Assembly (NCBI RefSeq): GCF_017874735.1
Contig: NZ_JAGGLV010000018.1
Location: 62,001-126,000 of the forward strand
Length of the DNA: 64,000 nt
Direction of reading: 5' to 3'
Source: Paenibacillus silagei
GTDB taxonomy: Bacteria > Bacillota > Bacilli > Paenibacillales > Paenibacillaceae
A program made the translations under genes and the position numbers. The notes beneath the pieces are model-generated. The model made no database searches, was not told the origin of the DNA, and worked only from the letters and a program-made list of their open reading frames with translations. The first letter of the stretch is position 1. Every line of letters starts with the position of its first letter. Shown here piece by piece: positions 1-8,996 of the stretch.

Positions 1-1
1 G

Positions 2-139
2 ATGAACATCTATAACGAAGCCTTCCTGAACAACCGTTATGGTCTGGGTACGGCGAAGGCGCTGTTATTCTTCCTCATTGTAGCGCTGATCACTGTCATT
101 CAGGTTCGTATAACGAAGAGTAAGGAGGTAGAAGCTTAA
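2..139 (+). CDS. Sugar ABC transporter permease, C-terminal end (partial)
   Basis: Only the last 45 codons are in the window; the gene begins upstream of base 1. The frame starting at base 2 shows one hydrophobic helix (about ALLFFLIVALITVIQVRI) followed by a short charged tail ending in KEVEA. This is how MalF/LplB/UgpA-type sugar ABC permeases usually finish. The stop codon TAA overlaps the ATG of the next permease by one base, and an AAGGAGG ribosome site lies inside this coding end, so the two genes are translationally coupled. Assignment as the first permease of the pair rests mostly on this context. Confidence 0.75.
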   Translation: MNIYNEAFLNNRYGLGTAKALLFFLIVALITVIQVRITKSKEVEA

Positions 140-972
140 TGAATGCCAAGACCAAAAGCAGATGGAATATCGGCATTGAAGTGATGATGATCCTTCTGGC
201 GCTTCTGTTCCTCTCTCCGTTCTACTTCCTGTTGGCGAATTCGGTGAAATCCTTCGGCGAGATTCTGAGCGACGCGGCCAGCTGGCCGCAGACCTTCATG
301 TGGTCGAACTATGTGAATGCCTGGAAGCTGGCCCGGTTCTCCGAGGCCTTCCGCAACTCGCTGATTATTACGATCATCAGTGTAGCGCTGATCTCGCTGT
401 TCAGTGCGATGGCGGCGTACCGCATGGTGCGTGCCAATAACCGGTTCAACCAGATTCTGCTGCTGCTGATGGTAGCGGCGATGGTGGTTCCGTTCCAGAC
501 GATTATGATTCCGATCTTGAAGGTTGTGAACGTCCTGGGCGTGAATAACTCCTTCACAGGTCTAATTATCTCCCATCTGGGTCTCAGCATTCCGATGGCG
601 ATCTTCCTGTTCCACGGCTTCATCAAGTCTGTGCCGCTGGAGATTGAAGAGGCGGCCACGGTGGATGGCTGTAACCCGATCTCCGCGTTCTTCCGGATTG
701 TATTGCCGCTGCTCAAGCCGATGCTGATGACCATTATCGTGCTCAATGCGCTGGGAATCTGGAATGACTATCTGTTGCCGTCTCTGATTCTTCAAGCACC
801 TGGACTGCGGACGATTCCGCTGGCGACCTTCTCGTTCTTCGGCCAGTATACGAAGCAGTGGGATATGGCGCTTCCGGCACTGACCATCGGGATTGCACCG
901 ATCGTCATCTTCTATCTGTTCATGCAGCGTTACATTGTTGAGGGAATAGCGGCTGGCTCGGTGAAGGGTTAA
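139..972 (+). CDS. Sugar ABC transporter permease, MalG/AraQ type
   Basis: The product has 277 residues with about six membrane helices. Near residues 175-195 it carries the EAA loop (EEAATVDGCNPISAFFRIVLP), which docks the permease onto the ATPase subunit of carbohydrate ABC importers. The length and the N-terminal helix LLALLFLSPFYFLLANSVK are typical of the MalG/AraQ branch. It is the second permease of the operon that includes the preceding truncated gene and the following binding lipoprotein. No ATPase gene is present here; in Firmicutes this transporter class often shares an MsmX-like ATPase encoded elsewhere (family knowledge). The substrate is probably a plant-derived oligosaccharide or galactoside, inferred from the adjacent GH42 gene. 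Confidence 0.9.
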   Translation: MNAKTKSRWNIGIEVMMILLALLFLSPFYFLLANSVKSFGEILSDAASWPQTFMWSNYVNAWKLARFSEAFRNSLIITIISVALISLFSAMAAYRMVRANNRFNQILLLLMVAAMVVPFQTIMIPILKVVNVLGVNNSFTGLIISHLGLSIPMAIFLFHGFIKSVPLEIEEAATVDGCNPISAFFRIVLPLLKPMLMTIIVLNALGIWNDYLLPSLILQAPGLRTIPLATFSFFGQYTKQWDMALPALTIGIAPIVIFYLFMQRYIVEGIAAGSVKG

Positions 973-1031
973 TTCACCGGGCTCCCGTTCCACATAAGAA
1001 GCAGTTAAATTATTCAAGGGGGAAATATCTA

Positions 1032-2336
1032 ATGAAGAAGAAATATTCTGCACTGATGATGTCATCCGTAATGCTAATGTCAGTAGTGCTCGCGGCTTGT
1101 GGCGGTAATGCCGATAAGTCTGCCTCAAATAATGCTTCTAATGGAAGCGCTGGCAACAGCGGCGCTGTGAAGACGGTTAAGATTTTCCAGTTCAAGACTG
1201 AGATCGTGGAAGGCCTGAACGAGCTGAAGGTGGAATTCGAGAAAGAGCATCCTAACATCAAGCTGGATATCCAGACGGTTGGGGGCGGCGCAGACTATGG
1301 TGCAGCGCTGAAGACCAAATTCGCTTCCGGCGATGCTCCTGATATTTTCAGTAACGGCGGGTATGCTGAAATGGCACTGTGGCAAGACAAACTCGAAGAC
1401 CTGTCCGACCAGCCTTGGGTGAAGGATCTGATTCCACTTGCAGCAGAACCTATGACCAAGGACGGCAAAACCTACGGGATGCCAATGAACCTTGAAGGCA
1501 TCGGTTATGTATACAACAAGGACCTGTTCGCCAAGGCCGGGATTACAGAGACGCCAAAAACCATCTCACAGCTTGAAGAAGCAGCTAAAAAGCTGCAGGC
1601 GATTGGCGTAACTCCGTTCGGCAACGCTTATCAGGAATGGTGGCTGCTGGGGATTCAGGGGATTAGCGTAGCTTTTGCACAGCAGGATAATGTGGATGAA
1701 TTCATCAAGGGCCTGAACGACGGAACCGCATCCATCGTAGGGAATGAGAAGTTCAAGGATTGGAGCAACTTGCTGAATCTGACGGTAAAATACGGCCAGA
1801 AGAATCCTCTGACCACGGATGCTAACACTCACCTGGCGCTGTTCGCCAAGGGCGAAACGGCTATGATGCAGGAAGGCAACTGGGCACAGACCCTGGTAGA
1901 TAACATTACGCCGGACATGAACATCGGGATGTTCCCGATGCCAATCAACGACGATGCGGCGATGAACGATAAGCTGTCGGTGGGTGTTCCGGCGAACCTG
2001 GTAGTGAACAAGGAATCCGGCTCCAAGGAAGAAGCGAAGACGTTCCTGAACTGGCTGGTGACTTCAGATATGGGGAAAGAGTATATCGTGAAGAAATGGA
2101 AGTTCATTCCTGCACTGTCCACCATTCCGGCAACGCCTGAGGATATCGGTCTGCTGGGTGCGGATGTCTGGAATTATGTAAAAGAAGGCAAGGTCTACGG
2201 GCTGCAGGCATCCAAATTCCCTGATGGCGTTACACAGGAATTCGCCAGCTCCATTCAGGAATTGATTGCCGGCAAAGTGGATGAAGCCGGCTGGGAGAAG
2301 GGCATGCAGGCTGCCTGGGATAAGCTGAAGAAATAA
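1032..2336 (+). CDS. Extracellular sugar-binding lipoprotein of an ABC importer
   Basis: This 434-residue solute-binding protein belongs to the family-1 (MalE-like) type. The N-terminus is a lipoprotein signal (KKK, hydrophobic core, lipobox VLAAC with the acylated Cys at residue 23). A low-complexity Asn/Ser/Gly linker leads into a mature domain with VEFEKEHPNIKLD and FASGDAPDIFSNGG, typical of family-1 binding proteins. An AAGGGGGAAA ribosome site precedes the ATG. It follows the two permeases and should deliver substrate to them on the outer face of the membrane. The ligand cannot be read from sequence; the GH42 gene downstream suggests a beta-galactoside or related oligosaccharide. Confidence 0.9.
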   Translation: MKKKYSALMMSSVMLMSVVLAACGGNADKSASNNASNGSAGNSGAVKTVKIFQFKTEIVEGLNELKVEFEKEHPNIKLDIQTVGGGADYGAALKTKFASGDAPDIFSNGGYAEMALWQDKLEDLSDQPWVKDLIPLAAEPMTKDGKTYGMPMNLEGIGYVYNKDLFAKAGITETPKTISQLEEAAKKLQAIGVTPFGNAYQEWWLLGIQGISVAFAQQDNVDEFIKGLNDGTASIVGNEKFKDWSNLLNLTVKYGQKNPLTTDANTHLALFAKGETAMMQEGNWAQTLVDNITPDMNIGMFPMPINDDAAMNDKLSVGVPANLVVNKESGSKEEAKTFLNWLVTSDMGKEYIVKKWKFIPALSTIPATPEDIGLLGADVWNYVKEGKVYGLQASKFPDGVTQEFASSIQELIAGKVDEAGWEKGMQAAWDKLKK

Positions 2337-2373
2337 TCTGAAAGGGAACAGATTGGATAGAGTGGCTTGGCCG

Positions 2374-2428
2374 GGACGCTCATGCCCATCTCAGTGAATG
2401 AGGTGAGGCGGGGCGTCCTTTATGGTTT
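2374..2428 (+). terminator. Probable terminator after the ABC operon
   Basis: A hairpin is formed by GGACGC (2374-2379) with GCGTCC (2413-2418), extended internally by CATCTCA with TGAGGTG (one G-U pair). It is followed by an interrupted T-rich run (TTTATGGTTTT). The T run is imperfect, so partial read-through into the glycosidase gene is plausible. Confidence 0.4.
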
Positions 2429-2439
2429 TCGGCTAACTG

Positions 2440-4536
2440 GTGATTGAGGTATACTCGAATCAAAGTCTTGTACATTACGATAAGAGGGAGCTGGGCACAA
2501 TTCGGGAGCGGAATGATTACAGCAACGTGCAAATCGGTGTCGACTATTATCCTGAGCATTGGGACGAGTCCATGTGGGAGAAGGATATCAAGTTAATGAA
2601 GGAAACCGGGGTCAAGGTTGTCCGGGTAGCGGAATTTGCCTGGAGCCGGCTGGAACCATCGGACGGCAGCTTTGACTTCGCCTGGTTGGACCGGGCGCTG
2701 GATTTGTTCCATGCGTACGGGATTCAGATTGTGATCGGGACGCCTACAGCAACACCGCCGCGTTGGCTGACCTCCGCTTACCCGGATGTGTTGCCTATAC
2801 TCGCGGATGGCGGCGTCTTCCATCCGGGCGTGCGCGGCCACCGCTGTTATAACAGCGCTTCCCTGCGGAAATATGGCCGCCGGATTATTGAGGCGCTTGC
2901 CCGCCAGTACAGCAGTCACCCTGCGGTTATCGGCTGGCAGACGGATAACGAATTCAGTATGCTGGATTGCTGCTGTGACAGCTGCAACCTGGCGTTCCGG
3001 GACTGGGTTCAGCAGAAGTACGGGACGCTGGAACAGCTTAATTCGGAGTGGGGAACCGTGGTCTGGAGCGGAAGCTACAGCAGCTGGAGTGAACTGACAG
3101 TTCCTTATGGCGCTTCACCTTTTCAGAACCCTTCGCTGCTGCTGGACTTCCAGCGGTTCCAATGGGATTCAGTGATTGCCTTCCAGAAGTCGCAGATTGA
3201 TGTGCTGCGGGCGATCTGCCCACATCACTTTATCACCCATAACTTTCACAGTTATCCGCAGCGGCTGGATATGCACGGGCTGGCAGAGGAGCTGGATGTG
3301 GCGGCCTTCGATTACTATCCGAATCCTTCGCCTAAGAAACAGGCCACTGCACCATACAGCGGGGCCTTATCCCTGGATCTGACCCGCGGGATTAAACGCC
3401 GGGGCTTCTGGATCATGGAGCAGCTTAGCGGCCCTCCGGGCTGCTGGTTCCCGATGTGGCGCACTCCGTATCCCGGACTGATCCGTGCATATGCCTGGCA
3501 GGCGATTGCCAGAGGTGCGGATACCGTAGTGCATTTCCGCTGGAGAAGCGCAGCCGCCGGAGCAGAGCAGTTCTGGCACGGCCTCATCGACCACAGCAAT
3601 GTGCCCGGGCGGAGATTTGCCGAATTCGGGCAGCTGTGCAGTGAGGTGAATGCTCTGGCTCCGCTGCTGGAAGGGACACTGGTCATGAGTCAGACAGCTA
3701 TCCTGTATTCGCACGAGCAGTTGGCTGCGCTGCGGATTCAGCCCCAGGCGGAGGGGCTGGACTATTATGATAACATCAAGCAATATCACCGGGCGTTAAC
3801 CAAGCGTGGCATCAGTTGTGATGTGGTGGACTGGCGTCAGCCGCTGGAGGGCTACAAGCTGGTTATCGTCCCGAGCCTGTACCTGCATGATGAAGAGGCG
3901 GCACAGGCGCTGGAATCCTTTGCAGAAGGCGGCGGCACAGTCATTCTGATGAGCCGAAGCGGCGTGAAGAACATGAATAATATCTGTGTAATGCAGCCTC
4001 TTCCCGGGCTGTTCTCACGTGCGGCCGGCATAACGGTGGAGGAGTATGATCCGGTTGGAGACGAGGTTCATACGCTCCGTGATGCTGAAGGGAATCTGTA
4101 TGCATGCAGCCATTGGTGCGACATTCTTTGTCTGGAGGGAGCGGAGCCGATCGCCTGGTATGAAGATGATTACTATGCCGGAGTTCCTGCGGCTACACTG
4201 AACCGCTTCGGGGCGGGCAAGGTATATTATATCGGAACCGATCCCGGGGAGGATTATTGGCTGAAGCTTTTGGGTGATATCGCGCTGGACGCAGGGCTTG
4301 AGCAGTTCGCGGAATTACCGGAGGGCGTTCAGGCCTTCAAGCGTACAGGAGAGAACCGGGAGCTGCTGTTCCTGCTGAACCTCAGCCGGACGGCTCAGAG
4401 CATCCGGCTGGAGAAGCACTACCGCAGCGCGCTAACCGGCAATCTGGAGACTGGAACCGTCATGCTTCCGCCTTTTGCTGTTCAGATTCTGCAAGCTGTA
4501 AGCTCTGGCCTGCAGGAAGCTGGAGTCAGGCAGTAG
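2440..4536 (+). CDS. GH42 beta-galactosidase with zinc-cysteine cluster
   Basis: A glycoside hydrolase family 42 enzyme of up to 698 residues, predicted to cleave terminal beta-galactose in the cytoplasm. The (beta/alpha)8 domain starts at IGVDYYPEHW (about residue 31). The acid/base Glu is E171 in the TDNEF motif and the nucleophile is E327 in IMEQLSGPPG. A Cys at GHRCYNSAS and the cluster CCCDSC just after the acid/base match the structural zinc site known in several GH42 enzymes. A trimerisation/Rossmann-like domain (about 400-600) and a small beta domain follow. The start is uncertain: GTG 2440 has no good ribosome site, and an in-frame GTG at 2527 sits right at the catalytic domain. It lies downstream of the sugar importer, which probably supplies its substrate. 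Confidence 0.88.
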   Translation: MIEVYSNQSLVHYDKRELGTIRERNDYSNVQIGVDYYPEHWDESMWEKDIKLMKETGVKVVRVAEFAWSRLEPSDGSFDFAWLDRALDLFHAYGIQIVIGTPTATPPRWLTSAYPDVLPILADGGVFHPGVRGHRCYNSASLRKYGRRIIEALARQYSSHPAVIGWQTDNEFSMLDCCCDSCNLAFRDWVQQKYGTLEQLNSEWGTVVWSGSYSSWSELTVPYGASPFQNPSLLLDFQRFQWDSVIAFQKSQIDVLRAICPHHFITHNFHSYPQRLDMHGLAEELDVAAFDYYPNPSPKKQATAPYSGALSLDLTRGIKRRGFWIMEQLSGPPGCWFPMWRTPYPGLIRAYAWQAIARGADTVVHFRWRSAAAGAEQFWHGLIDHSNVPGRRFAEFGQLCSEVNALAPLLEGTLVMSQTAILYSHEQLAALRIQPQAEGLDYYDNIKQYHRALTKRGISCDVVDWRQPLEGYKLVIVPSLYLHDEEAAQALESFAEGGGTVILMSRSGVKNMNNICVMQPLPGLFSRAAGITVEEYDPVGDEVHTLRDAEGNLYACSHWCDILCLEGAEPIAWYEDDYYAGVPAATLNRFGAGKVYYIGTDPGEDYWLKLLGDIALDAGLEQFAELPEGVQAFKRTGENRELLFLLNLSRTAQSIRLEKHYRSALTGNLETGTVMLPPFAVQILQAVSSGLQEAGVRQ

Positions 4537-4756
4537 GGTGACGTCTCTTCTCCTGCATGCGGGAGGCCAGGGAGACCACAGGAGCTTTCGGCTGTGGCTT
4601 CCGTCTCTCGGCCTGCTGCTTCTGCGCCGCCATAAGCTCCTCTTGGCGGAACCGGCTTAGGAGGTCATGGACAGTTCTGATTTCACTTGTACCGATAGCT
4701 ATTTCTATGCCATCCGGATTACCGGGCAGCTGGAACTTCCACTTTTTGTTTTCCAC
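4526..4756 (-). CDS. Small basic hypothetical protein (76 aa)
   Basis: A small reading frame convergent with the glycosidase, overlapping its 3' end by 11 bases. I chose GTG at 4756 because AGGAG lies 8 bases upstream; a GTG at 4765 would overlap that site. The product begins MENKKWKFQLPG and shows an amphipathic helix (SEIRTVHDLLSRFRQEELMAAQKQQAERR), then a Lys/Arg/Pro-rich tail. It has no signal peptide or membrane segment. I do not recognise a family. The good ribosome site and sensible composition argue that it is a real gene; function is unknown. Confidence 0.55.
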   Translation of the reverse strand: MENKKWKFQLPGNPDGIEIAIGTSEIRTVHDLLSRFRQEELMAAQKQQAERRKPQPKAPVVSLASRMQEKRRHPTA

Positions 4757-4903
4757 TGCTCTCACTCCTAGCCATTTTTTAGTCGGGGTCTCGCATTCCT
4801 GTTATATTTCCATCATAAACGGTGTATCGGATCATGTATAATGAAGGGAAATGATGGAGGCCATCACTGCGGCTGATGGGTGATCCGGGGGGAGCGATAC
4901 GGC

Positions 4904-5818
4904 GTGGATACGGGTCTTCTCAAAGTATTTCTGGCGGTTGCCGAAGAAGGAAGTATCTCTAAGGCAGCCCAAAGCCTGAACTATGTGCAGTCCAATGTAA
5001 CGGCAAGAATCCAGCAGCTGGAGCAGGAGCTGAAGACTCCGCTGTTCTACCGGCATAGCCGGGGAATTACCTTGACCTCGGCCGGACGGACGTTCATGGA
5101 GTATACGGTCAAGATTCTTAATCTGCTGGATGAGGCGAAGCTGGCGGTGCTGGATTCGCCGGTGCCCACAGGCTTGATTACCATCGGCTCGGATACGACG
5201 GCGGCAGTGCGGCTGCCTGCTATCCTGTCCACTTACCGAGGATGCTACCCGGAGGTGGAGGTGCAGCTGCAGGTCGGACGGGCGGGGGAGCTGATCGAGT
5301 CGGTTCTGCAGCATCAAGTCCAGGGGGCCTTTATGGACGGGCCGGTGGAGCACCCGGAGATTGTCCAGGAGCTGCTCATCCACGAACGGATCGGGCTGGT
5401 GATTCCCGATAGTATGGATTATCAGGGCATCCTCTCTGTTCATGACAAGACCCTGCTGATGCTGAATGCAGAATGCCTGTACCGGAACAAGCTGGAGAGC
5501 TGGCTGGCGGAAGAGGGCGGACGGCTGGGTAAGATGATGGAGTTCGGGACGATGGAGGGATTACTCGGCTGTGTAAGGGCGGGAATAGGGTATGCGGTGC
5601 TGCCGTTATCCTATTTCACCCGGATGAATGTCACGGAGGGGATAAGGATCTATCCGTTTCCCGAGAAGTATGCGGAGGTGCCGACGGTATTCATCCGGCG
5701 GCGCGACCTCTATATGACGAGCGCGTTCCGGGAGTTCATCGAAGAGCTGAAGGCAGGGCTGCCGGAAGCGGTGAGCGGGACAGACAGGCTGCAGAACGGC
5801 AGCGGTCCTGTGGAGTAA
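4904..5818 (+). CDS. LysR-family transcriptional regulator
   Basis: A LysR-type regulator of 304 residues. The N-terminal winged helix-turn-helix is clear (LLKVFLAVAEEGSISKAAQSLNYVQSNVTARIQQLE, then LFYRHSRGITLTSAG). A periplasmic-binding-fold effector domain begins near residue 90 with GLITIGSDTTAAVRLPAIL. GTG 4904 is preferred to the longer GTG 4880 because GGGGGGAG sits 9 bases before it and the protein then begins exactly at the family's usual N-terminus. It is transcribed away from the small minus-strand gene, and a TATAAT box at 4837-4842 could serve it. Its target and inducer are not evident; no divergently transcribed metabolic partner is adjacent. Confidence 0.88.
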   Translation: MDTGLLKVFLAVAEEGSISKAAQSLNYVQSNVTARIQQLEQELKTPLFYRHSRGITLTSAGRTFMEYTVKILNLLDEAKLAVLDSPVPTGLITIGSDTTAAVRLPAILSTYRGCYPEVEVQLQVGRAGELIESVLQHQVQGAFMDGPVEHPEIVQELLIHERIGLVIPDSMDYQGILSVHDKTLLMLNAECLYRNKLESWLAEEGGRLGKMMEFGTMEGLLGCVRAGIGYAVLPLSYFTRMNVTEGIRIYPFPEKYAEVPTVFIRRRDLYMTSAFREFIEELKAGLPEAVSGTDRLQNGSGPVE

Positions 5819-5872
5819 CGGGCAGCAGTGAAGTCATAAACGTAGGATAAGATCCTATATTCGTGCCGCAAA

Positions 5873-5908
5873 AGACGGATACCCCACTTAGGTGGATGGT
5901 ATCCGTCT
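5873..5908. terminator. Bidirectional terminator hairpin
   Basis: A perfect 11-bp stem, AGACGGATACC (5873-5883) with GGTATCCGTCT (5898-5908), lies between the convergent LysR and AraC genes. It can stop transcription from both sides. Confidence 0.7.
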
Positions 5909-5923
5909 CTGTATGTTCAGGAG

Positions 5924-6760
5924 TTAGTGCAGCTTCCTGAACTGCTCCGGCGTAACCGCCGACTGCTTACGGAAGGTGGCTACGAAATGGCTGACATCGC
6001 GGAAGCCGACCAGCTGCGAGATGGCCTTAACGGTAAGCTGGGGATTCGCAACCAACAGCTCCTTGCTCTTGCGGATGCGCAGCCGGACGAAATAAGCATA
6101 AGGCGATAGCCCGAAGGTCTGCAGGAACAGGCTGTTCAGATATCTGCCGGACACCTCAAGCCGGGAGGCGAGATCACTGAGGCCTACCTCGGGATCACCA
6201 TAATGGCTGTCCATCCATTTCAGCAGCGGCTGAAGCTTGTCCACATTGCGGGAGATGGCCGTGTTGTTATGCAGCTGCCCGTATTTGTTCAGGGTCAGCA
6301 GGAAACGGTAGGCATCGCTGGATTCCCCGAGACTGAACATGTCATTCGAAGTATCGTGGCGGTCCAGCATCTCCTTCAGCATCGAGCTCAGCGGCGCCCC
6401 GCTCTCCCAGCGGTAGAACAGGCTGGTGTTCATCCCGAGCGAATCCAGAATATGCCGGGCTGAGGTCCCGCCGAAGGTGAGATAATAGGTGCGCCAAGTC
6501 TCTGAGGAGAGTGCTTCATAGCGGTGCGGTGTCCCCGGCATCAGCAGAATGCCGCTGCCCTCGGTGAGGGTGAGCTTCTTGTTGTCGAAGTGGATCATCC
6601 CGCTGCCATGCGCCGTCTGCAGCCAATGATAGGTGTGATAGCCTTGCGGCCGGGAGACTTGTTCCTGATCAGGGTTATACCCCATACTGTCGAGGGTGAT
6701 GGGGAGCAGCTGGCCGCTCTCCTGGGCGAATACGATTCTGCGGACGGTATCCAGTGACAT
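5924..6760 (-). CDS. AraC-family transcriptional regulator
   Basis: A 278-residue AraC/XylS regulator. An N-terminal cupin-like sensor (GSGMIHFDNKKLTLTEGSGILLMPGTPHRYE) precedes a C-terminal pair of helix-turn-helix motifs (VGLSDLASRLEVSGRYLNSLFLQTFGLSPYAYFVRLRIRKSKELL, then AISQLVGFRDVSHFVATFRKQSAVTPEQFR). The sensor type is found in regulators responding to sugars. The gene is divergent from the second GH42 gene, with 119 bases between the starts, so it very probably controls that glycosidase in response to its substrate or product. Confidence 0.88.
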   Translation of the reverse strand: MSLDTVRRIVFAQESGQLLPITLDSMGYNPDQEQVSRPQGYHTYHWLQTAHGSGMIHFDNKKLTLTEGSGILLMPGTPHRYEALSSETWRTYYLTFGGTSARHILDSLGMNTSLFYRWESGAPLSSMLKEMLDRHDTSNDMFSLGESSDAYRFLLTLNKYGQLHNNTAISRNVDKLQPLLKWMDSHYGDPEVGLSDLASRLEVSGRYLNSLFLQTFGLSPYAYFVRLRIRKSKELLVANPQLTVKAISQLVGFRDVSHFVATFRKQSAVTPEQFRKLH

Positions 6761-6819
6761 TCTGGTTCATCTCCTGGTGTTCCATATTATTATATTTCAA
6801 TTCATTAATATTATATTTA

Positions 6820-6839
6820 TAGCGATTGAGGTAGCGATT
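6820..6839. promoter_or_regulatory. Direct repeat, candidate AraC-type operator
   Basis: TAGCGATT occurs twice in direct orientation with a 12-base period (6820-6827 and 6832-6839) in the AT-rich space between the AraC gene and the GH42 gene, 41 bases before the GH42 start. AraC-family activators commonly bind direct repeats next to a promoter, so this is a candidate site. The assignment is inference from position and symmetry. Confidence 0.4.
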
Positions 6840-6879
6840 AAAATAAGAATATACTTATACTATAAAGGATGTGCGTAGC

Positions 6880-8910
6880 GTGATCAACGAGATATTACCT
6901 AAGATCTGGTACGGTGGAGATTATAACCCGGAGCAATGGGAGGCCCCGGTCTGGGCGGAGGACGAGCGGATGTTCAAGCTCGCGGGCATAGACGTAGCAA
7001 CCATTAATGTGTTCTCCTGGGCGCTGATTCAGCCGTCTGAGGATACGTACGATTTCAGTGGTCTGGATGAGTTAATCGACCGCTTATATAAGAACGGCAC
7101 ATATGTATGTCTGGCTACGGGTACCGGGGCACATCCGGCCTGGATGGCTCACCGCTATCCGGAGGTAACCCGCGTGGATGTTCAGGGCCGGAAGCGTAAA
7201 TTCGGCGGTCGCCACAACTCCAACCCGAACAGCGCAGTCTACCGCAAATACGCGGCCCTGCTGGCCGGTAAGCTGGCTGAGCGCTATAAGGATCACCCGG
7301 GCCTGGTAGCCTGGCATATCTCCAATGAATACGGCGGATATGATTATTCCGAGCAGTCCGAGGCGGCTTTTCGCGTATGGTTGAAGGAACGTTACGGAAC
7401 GCTGGATGCGCTCAACAAAGCCTGGAACACCCGGTTCTGGGGCCATACCTTCTATGACTGGGAGGAAATCGTTGTCCCGAATGAGCTTAGTGAAGAGTGG
7501 AACGGCAACCGGACCAACTTCCAGGGAATCTCTCTGGACTACCGGAGATTCATGTCGGATAGCCTGCTGGAATGTTACATTCTCGAATATAAGGCAATCA
7601 AGGAGCACAGCCAGGATATTCCGGTTACAACCAACATGATGGGCTTCTACCCGGAGCTGGATTATTTCAAGTGGGCGAAATATCTGGATGTAATCTCTTG
7701 GGACAACTATCCTTCCTTGGACACGCCGGTCAGCCATACGGCGATGACACATGATCTTATGCGCGGCCTGAAGAACGGCCAGCCGTTCATGCTGATGGAG
7801 CAGACGCCAAGCCAGCAGAACTGGCAGCCGTACAATTCCCTGAAGCGTCCCGGCGTCATGCGCCTCTGGAGCTATCAGGCGGTAGCGCGCGGTGCTGACA
7901 CCGTGCTGTTCTTCCAGCTGCGGCGGTCCATCGGCGCTTGCGAGAAATACCACGGAGCGGTCATTGAGCATGTAGGGCATGAGCATACCCGCGTATTCCG
8001 CGAATGTGCTGAGCTGGGCCGGGAGCTGGAGAGCTTGGGCAGCGAGCTGCTGGATGCACGCAGTGCGGCGCAGATCGGGATTATCTACGACTGGGAGAAC
8101 CGCTGGGCGCTTGATCTCTCCAGCGGCCCGTCTGTTGCACTGAAATATGTGGACGAGGTCCATAAGTATTATGATGCGCTCTATCAGCAGAATATTGAAG
8201 CGGATATGATCGGCGTAGAAGAGGATCTGTCGAGATACAAGATTGTCATTGCGCCGGTGCTGTATATGGTGAAGCCGGGCTTCGCCGAGAAGGTCGAGGC
8301 CTTCGTCCAGGCCGGCGGCACCTTCATTACGACTTATTTCAGCGGGATCGTCAATGAGAATGATCTGGTTACGGTTGGCGGGTATCCGGGAGAGCTGCGT
8401 AAGGTGCTGGGGATCTGGGCCGAGGAGATCGATGCCCTGCTGCCGGGCATGAGCAATGAAATCGTAATGAATAAGGAATGGGGGGCTCTGAACCGTTCTT
8501 ATGCCTGCGGCCTGCTCTGCGACCTGATTCATCCCGAAGGCGCAGAGGTGCTCGCTCAGTATGGTGCGGATTTCTATAAAGGTATGCCTGCCCTAACGGT
8601 GAACAGCTTCGGCGCTGGTAAGGCTTATTATGTGGCCACCAGCCCGGATGAGGGCTTCCTGCGCGGCTTCCTGGCTAACCTGTGCGCCGATAACGGCATT
8701 GCGCCGCTGGTCAGCGCGCCGGAAGGTATCGAGTCCGTTCAGCGTGTGAAGGACGGCGTATCCTATCTGTTCCTGCTGAACCATTCAGCAGAGGAGCTTC
8801 GTGCGGATATCGGTACCCTAGAGCGGACCGATCTGCTTACCGGGAAGAAGTTCAGCGGCTCCACTCCAGTTCCCGGGCGCGGAGTGCTGATTCTCTCAGA
8901 CAAGCAGTAA
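6880..8910 (+). CDS. GH42 beta-galactosidase lacking the zinc-cysteine cluster
   Basis: A second GH42 enzyme, 676 residues. The acid/base is E150 in SNEYGG and the nucleophile is E307 in LMEQTPSQQNW; the catalytic barrel begins at WYGGDYNPEQW. Unlike the GH42 protein at 2440 it has no CxxC-type cluster after the acid/base (YGGYDYSEQSEAAFRVW instead) and has GGRHNSNPNS where the other has GHRCYNSAS. The structural zinc is therefore absent. Start GTG 6880 is chosen over GTG 6871 because AAAGGA is 10 bases upstream of it. The enzyme is divergent from an AraC regulator and followed by a strong terminator, so it forms its own unit. The different zinc status suggests different substrates for the two GH42 enzymes. 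Confidence 0.9.
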   Translation: MINEILPKIWYGGDYNPEQWEAPVWAEDERMFKLAGIDVATINVFSWALIQPSEDTYDFSGLDELIDRLYKNGTYVCLATGTGAHPAWMAHRYPEVTRVDVQGRKRKFGGRHNSNPNSAVYRKYAALLAGKLAERYKDHPGLVAWHISNEYGGYDYSEQSEAAFRVWLKERYGTLDALNKAWNTRFWGHTFYDWEEIVVPNELSEEWNGNRTNFQGISLDYRRFMSDSLLECYILEYKAIKEHSQDIPVTTNMMGFYPELDYFKWAKYLDVISWDNYPSLDTPVSHTAMTHDLMRGLKNGQPFMLMEQTPSQQNWQPYNSLKRPGVMRLWSYQAVARGADTVLFFQLRRSIGACEKYHGAVIEHVGHEHTRVFRECAELGRELESLGSELLDARSAAQIGIIYDWENRWALDLSSGPSVALKYVDEVHKYYDALYQQNIEADMIGVEEDLSRYKIVIAPVLYMVKPGFAEKVEAFVQAGGTFITTYFSGIVNENDLVTVGGYPGELRKVLGIWAEEIDALLPGMSNEIVMNKEWGALNRSYACGLLCDLIHPEGAEVLAQYGADFYKGMPALTVNSFGAGKAYYVATSPDEGFLRGFLANLCADNGIAPLVSAPEGIESVQRVKDGVSYLFLLNHSAEELRADIGTLERTDLLTGKKFSGSTPVPGRGVLILSDKQ

Positions 8911-8918
8911 GGCACGAC

Positions 8919-8972
8919 AAAGCTGTCCCGAAGGCCGTTCATTAGACACGGCTGCTGGGACAGCTTTTTTTA
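8919..8972 (+). terminator. Rho-independent terminator after the second GH42 gene
   Basis: AAAGCTGTCCC pairs with GGGACAGCTTT across a 22-base loop and is followed by a run of T. On the opposite strand it also lies just beyond the end of the germination operon. Confidence 0.85.
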
Positions 8973-8996
8973 AAACAGACTCTTAACGGGATTACC

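Noticed and set aside
7084..8532. 482-codon open frame on the minus strand
   Set aside because: It is antisense to the GH42 gene, whose catalytic residues are intact. The reverse frame has no family features.
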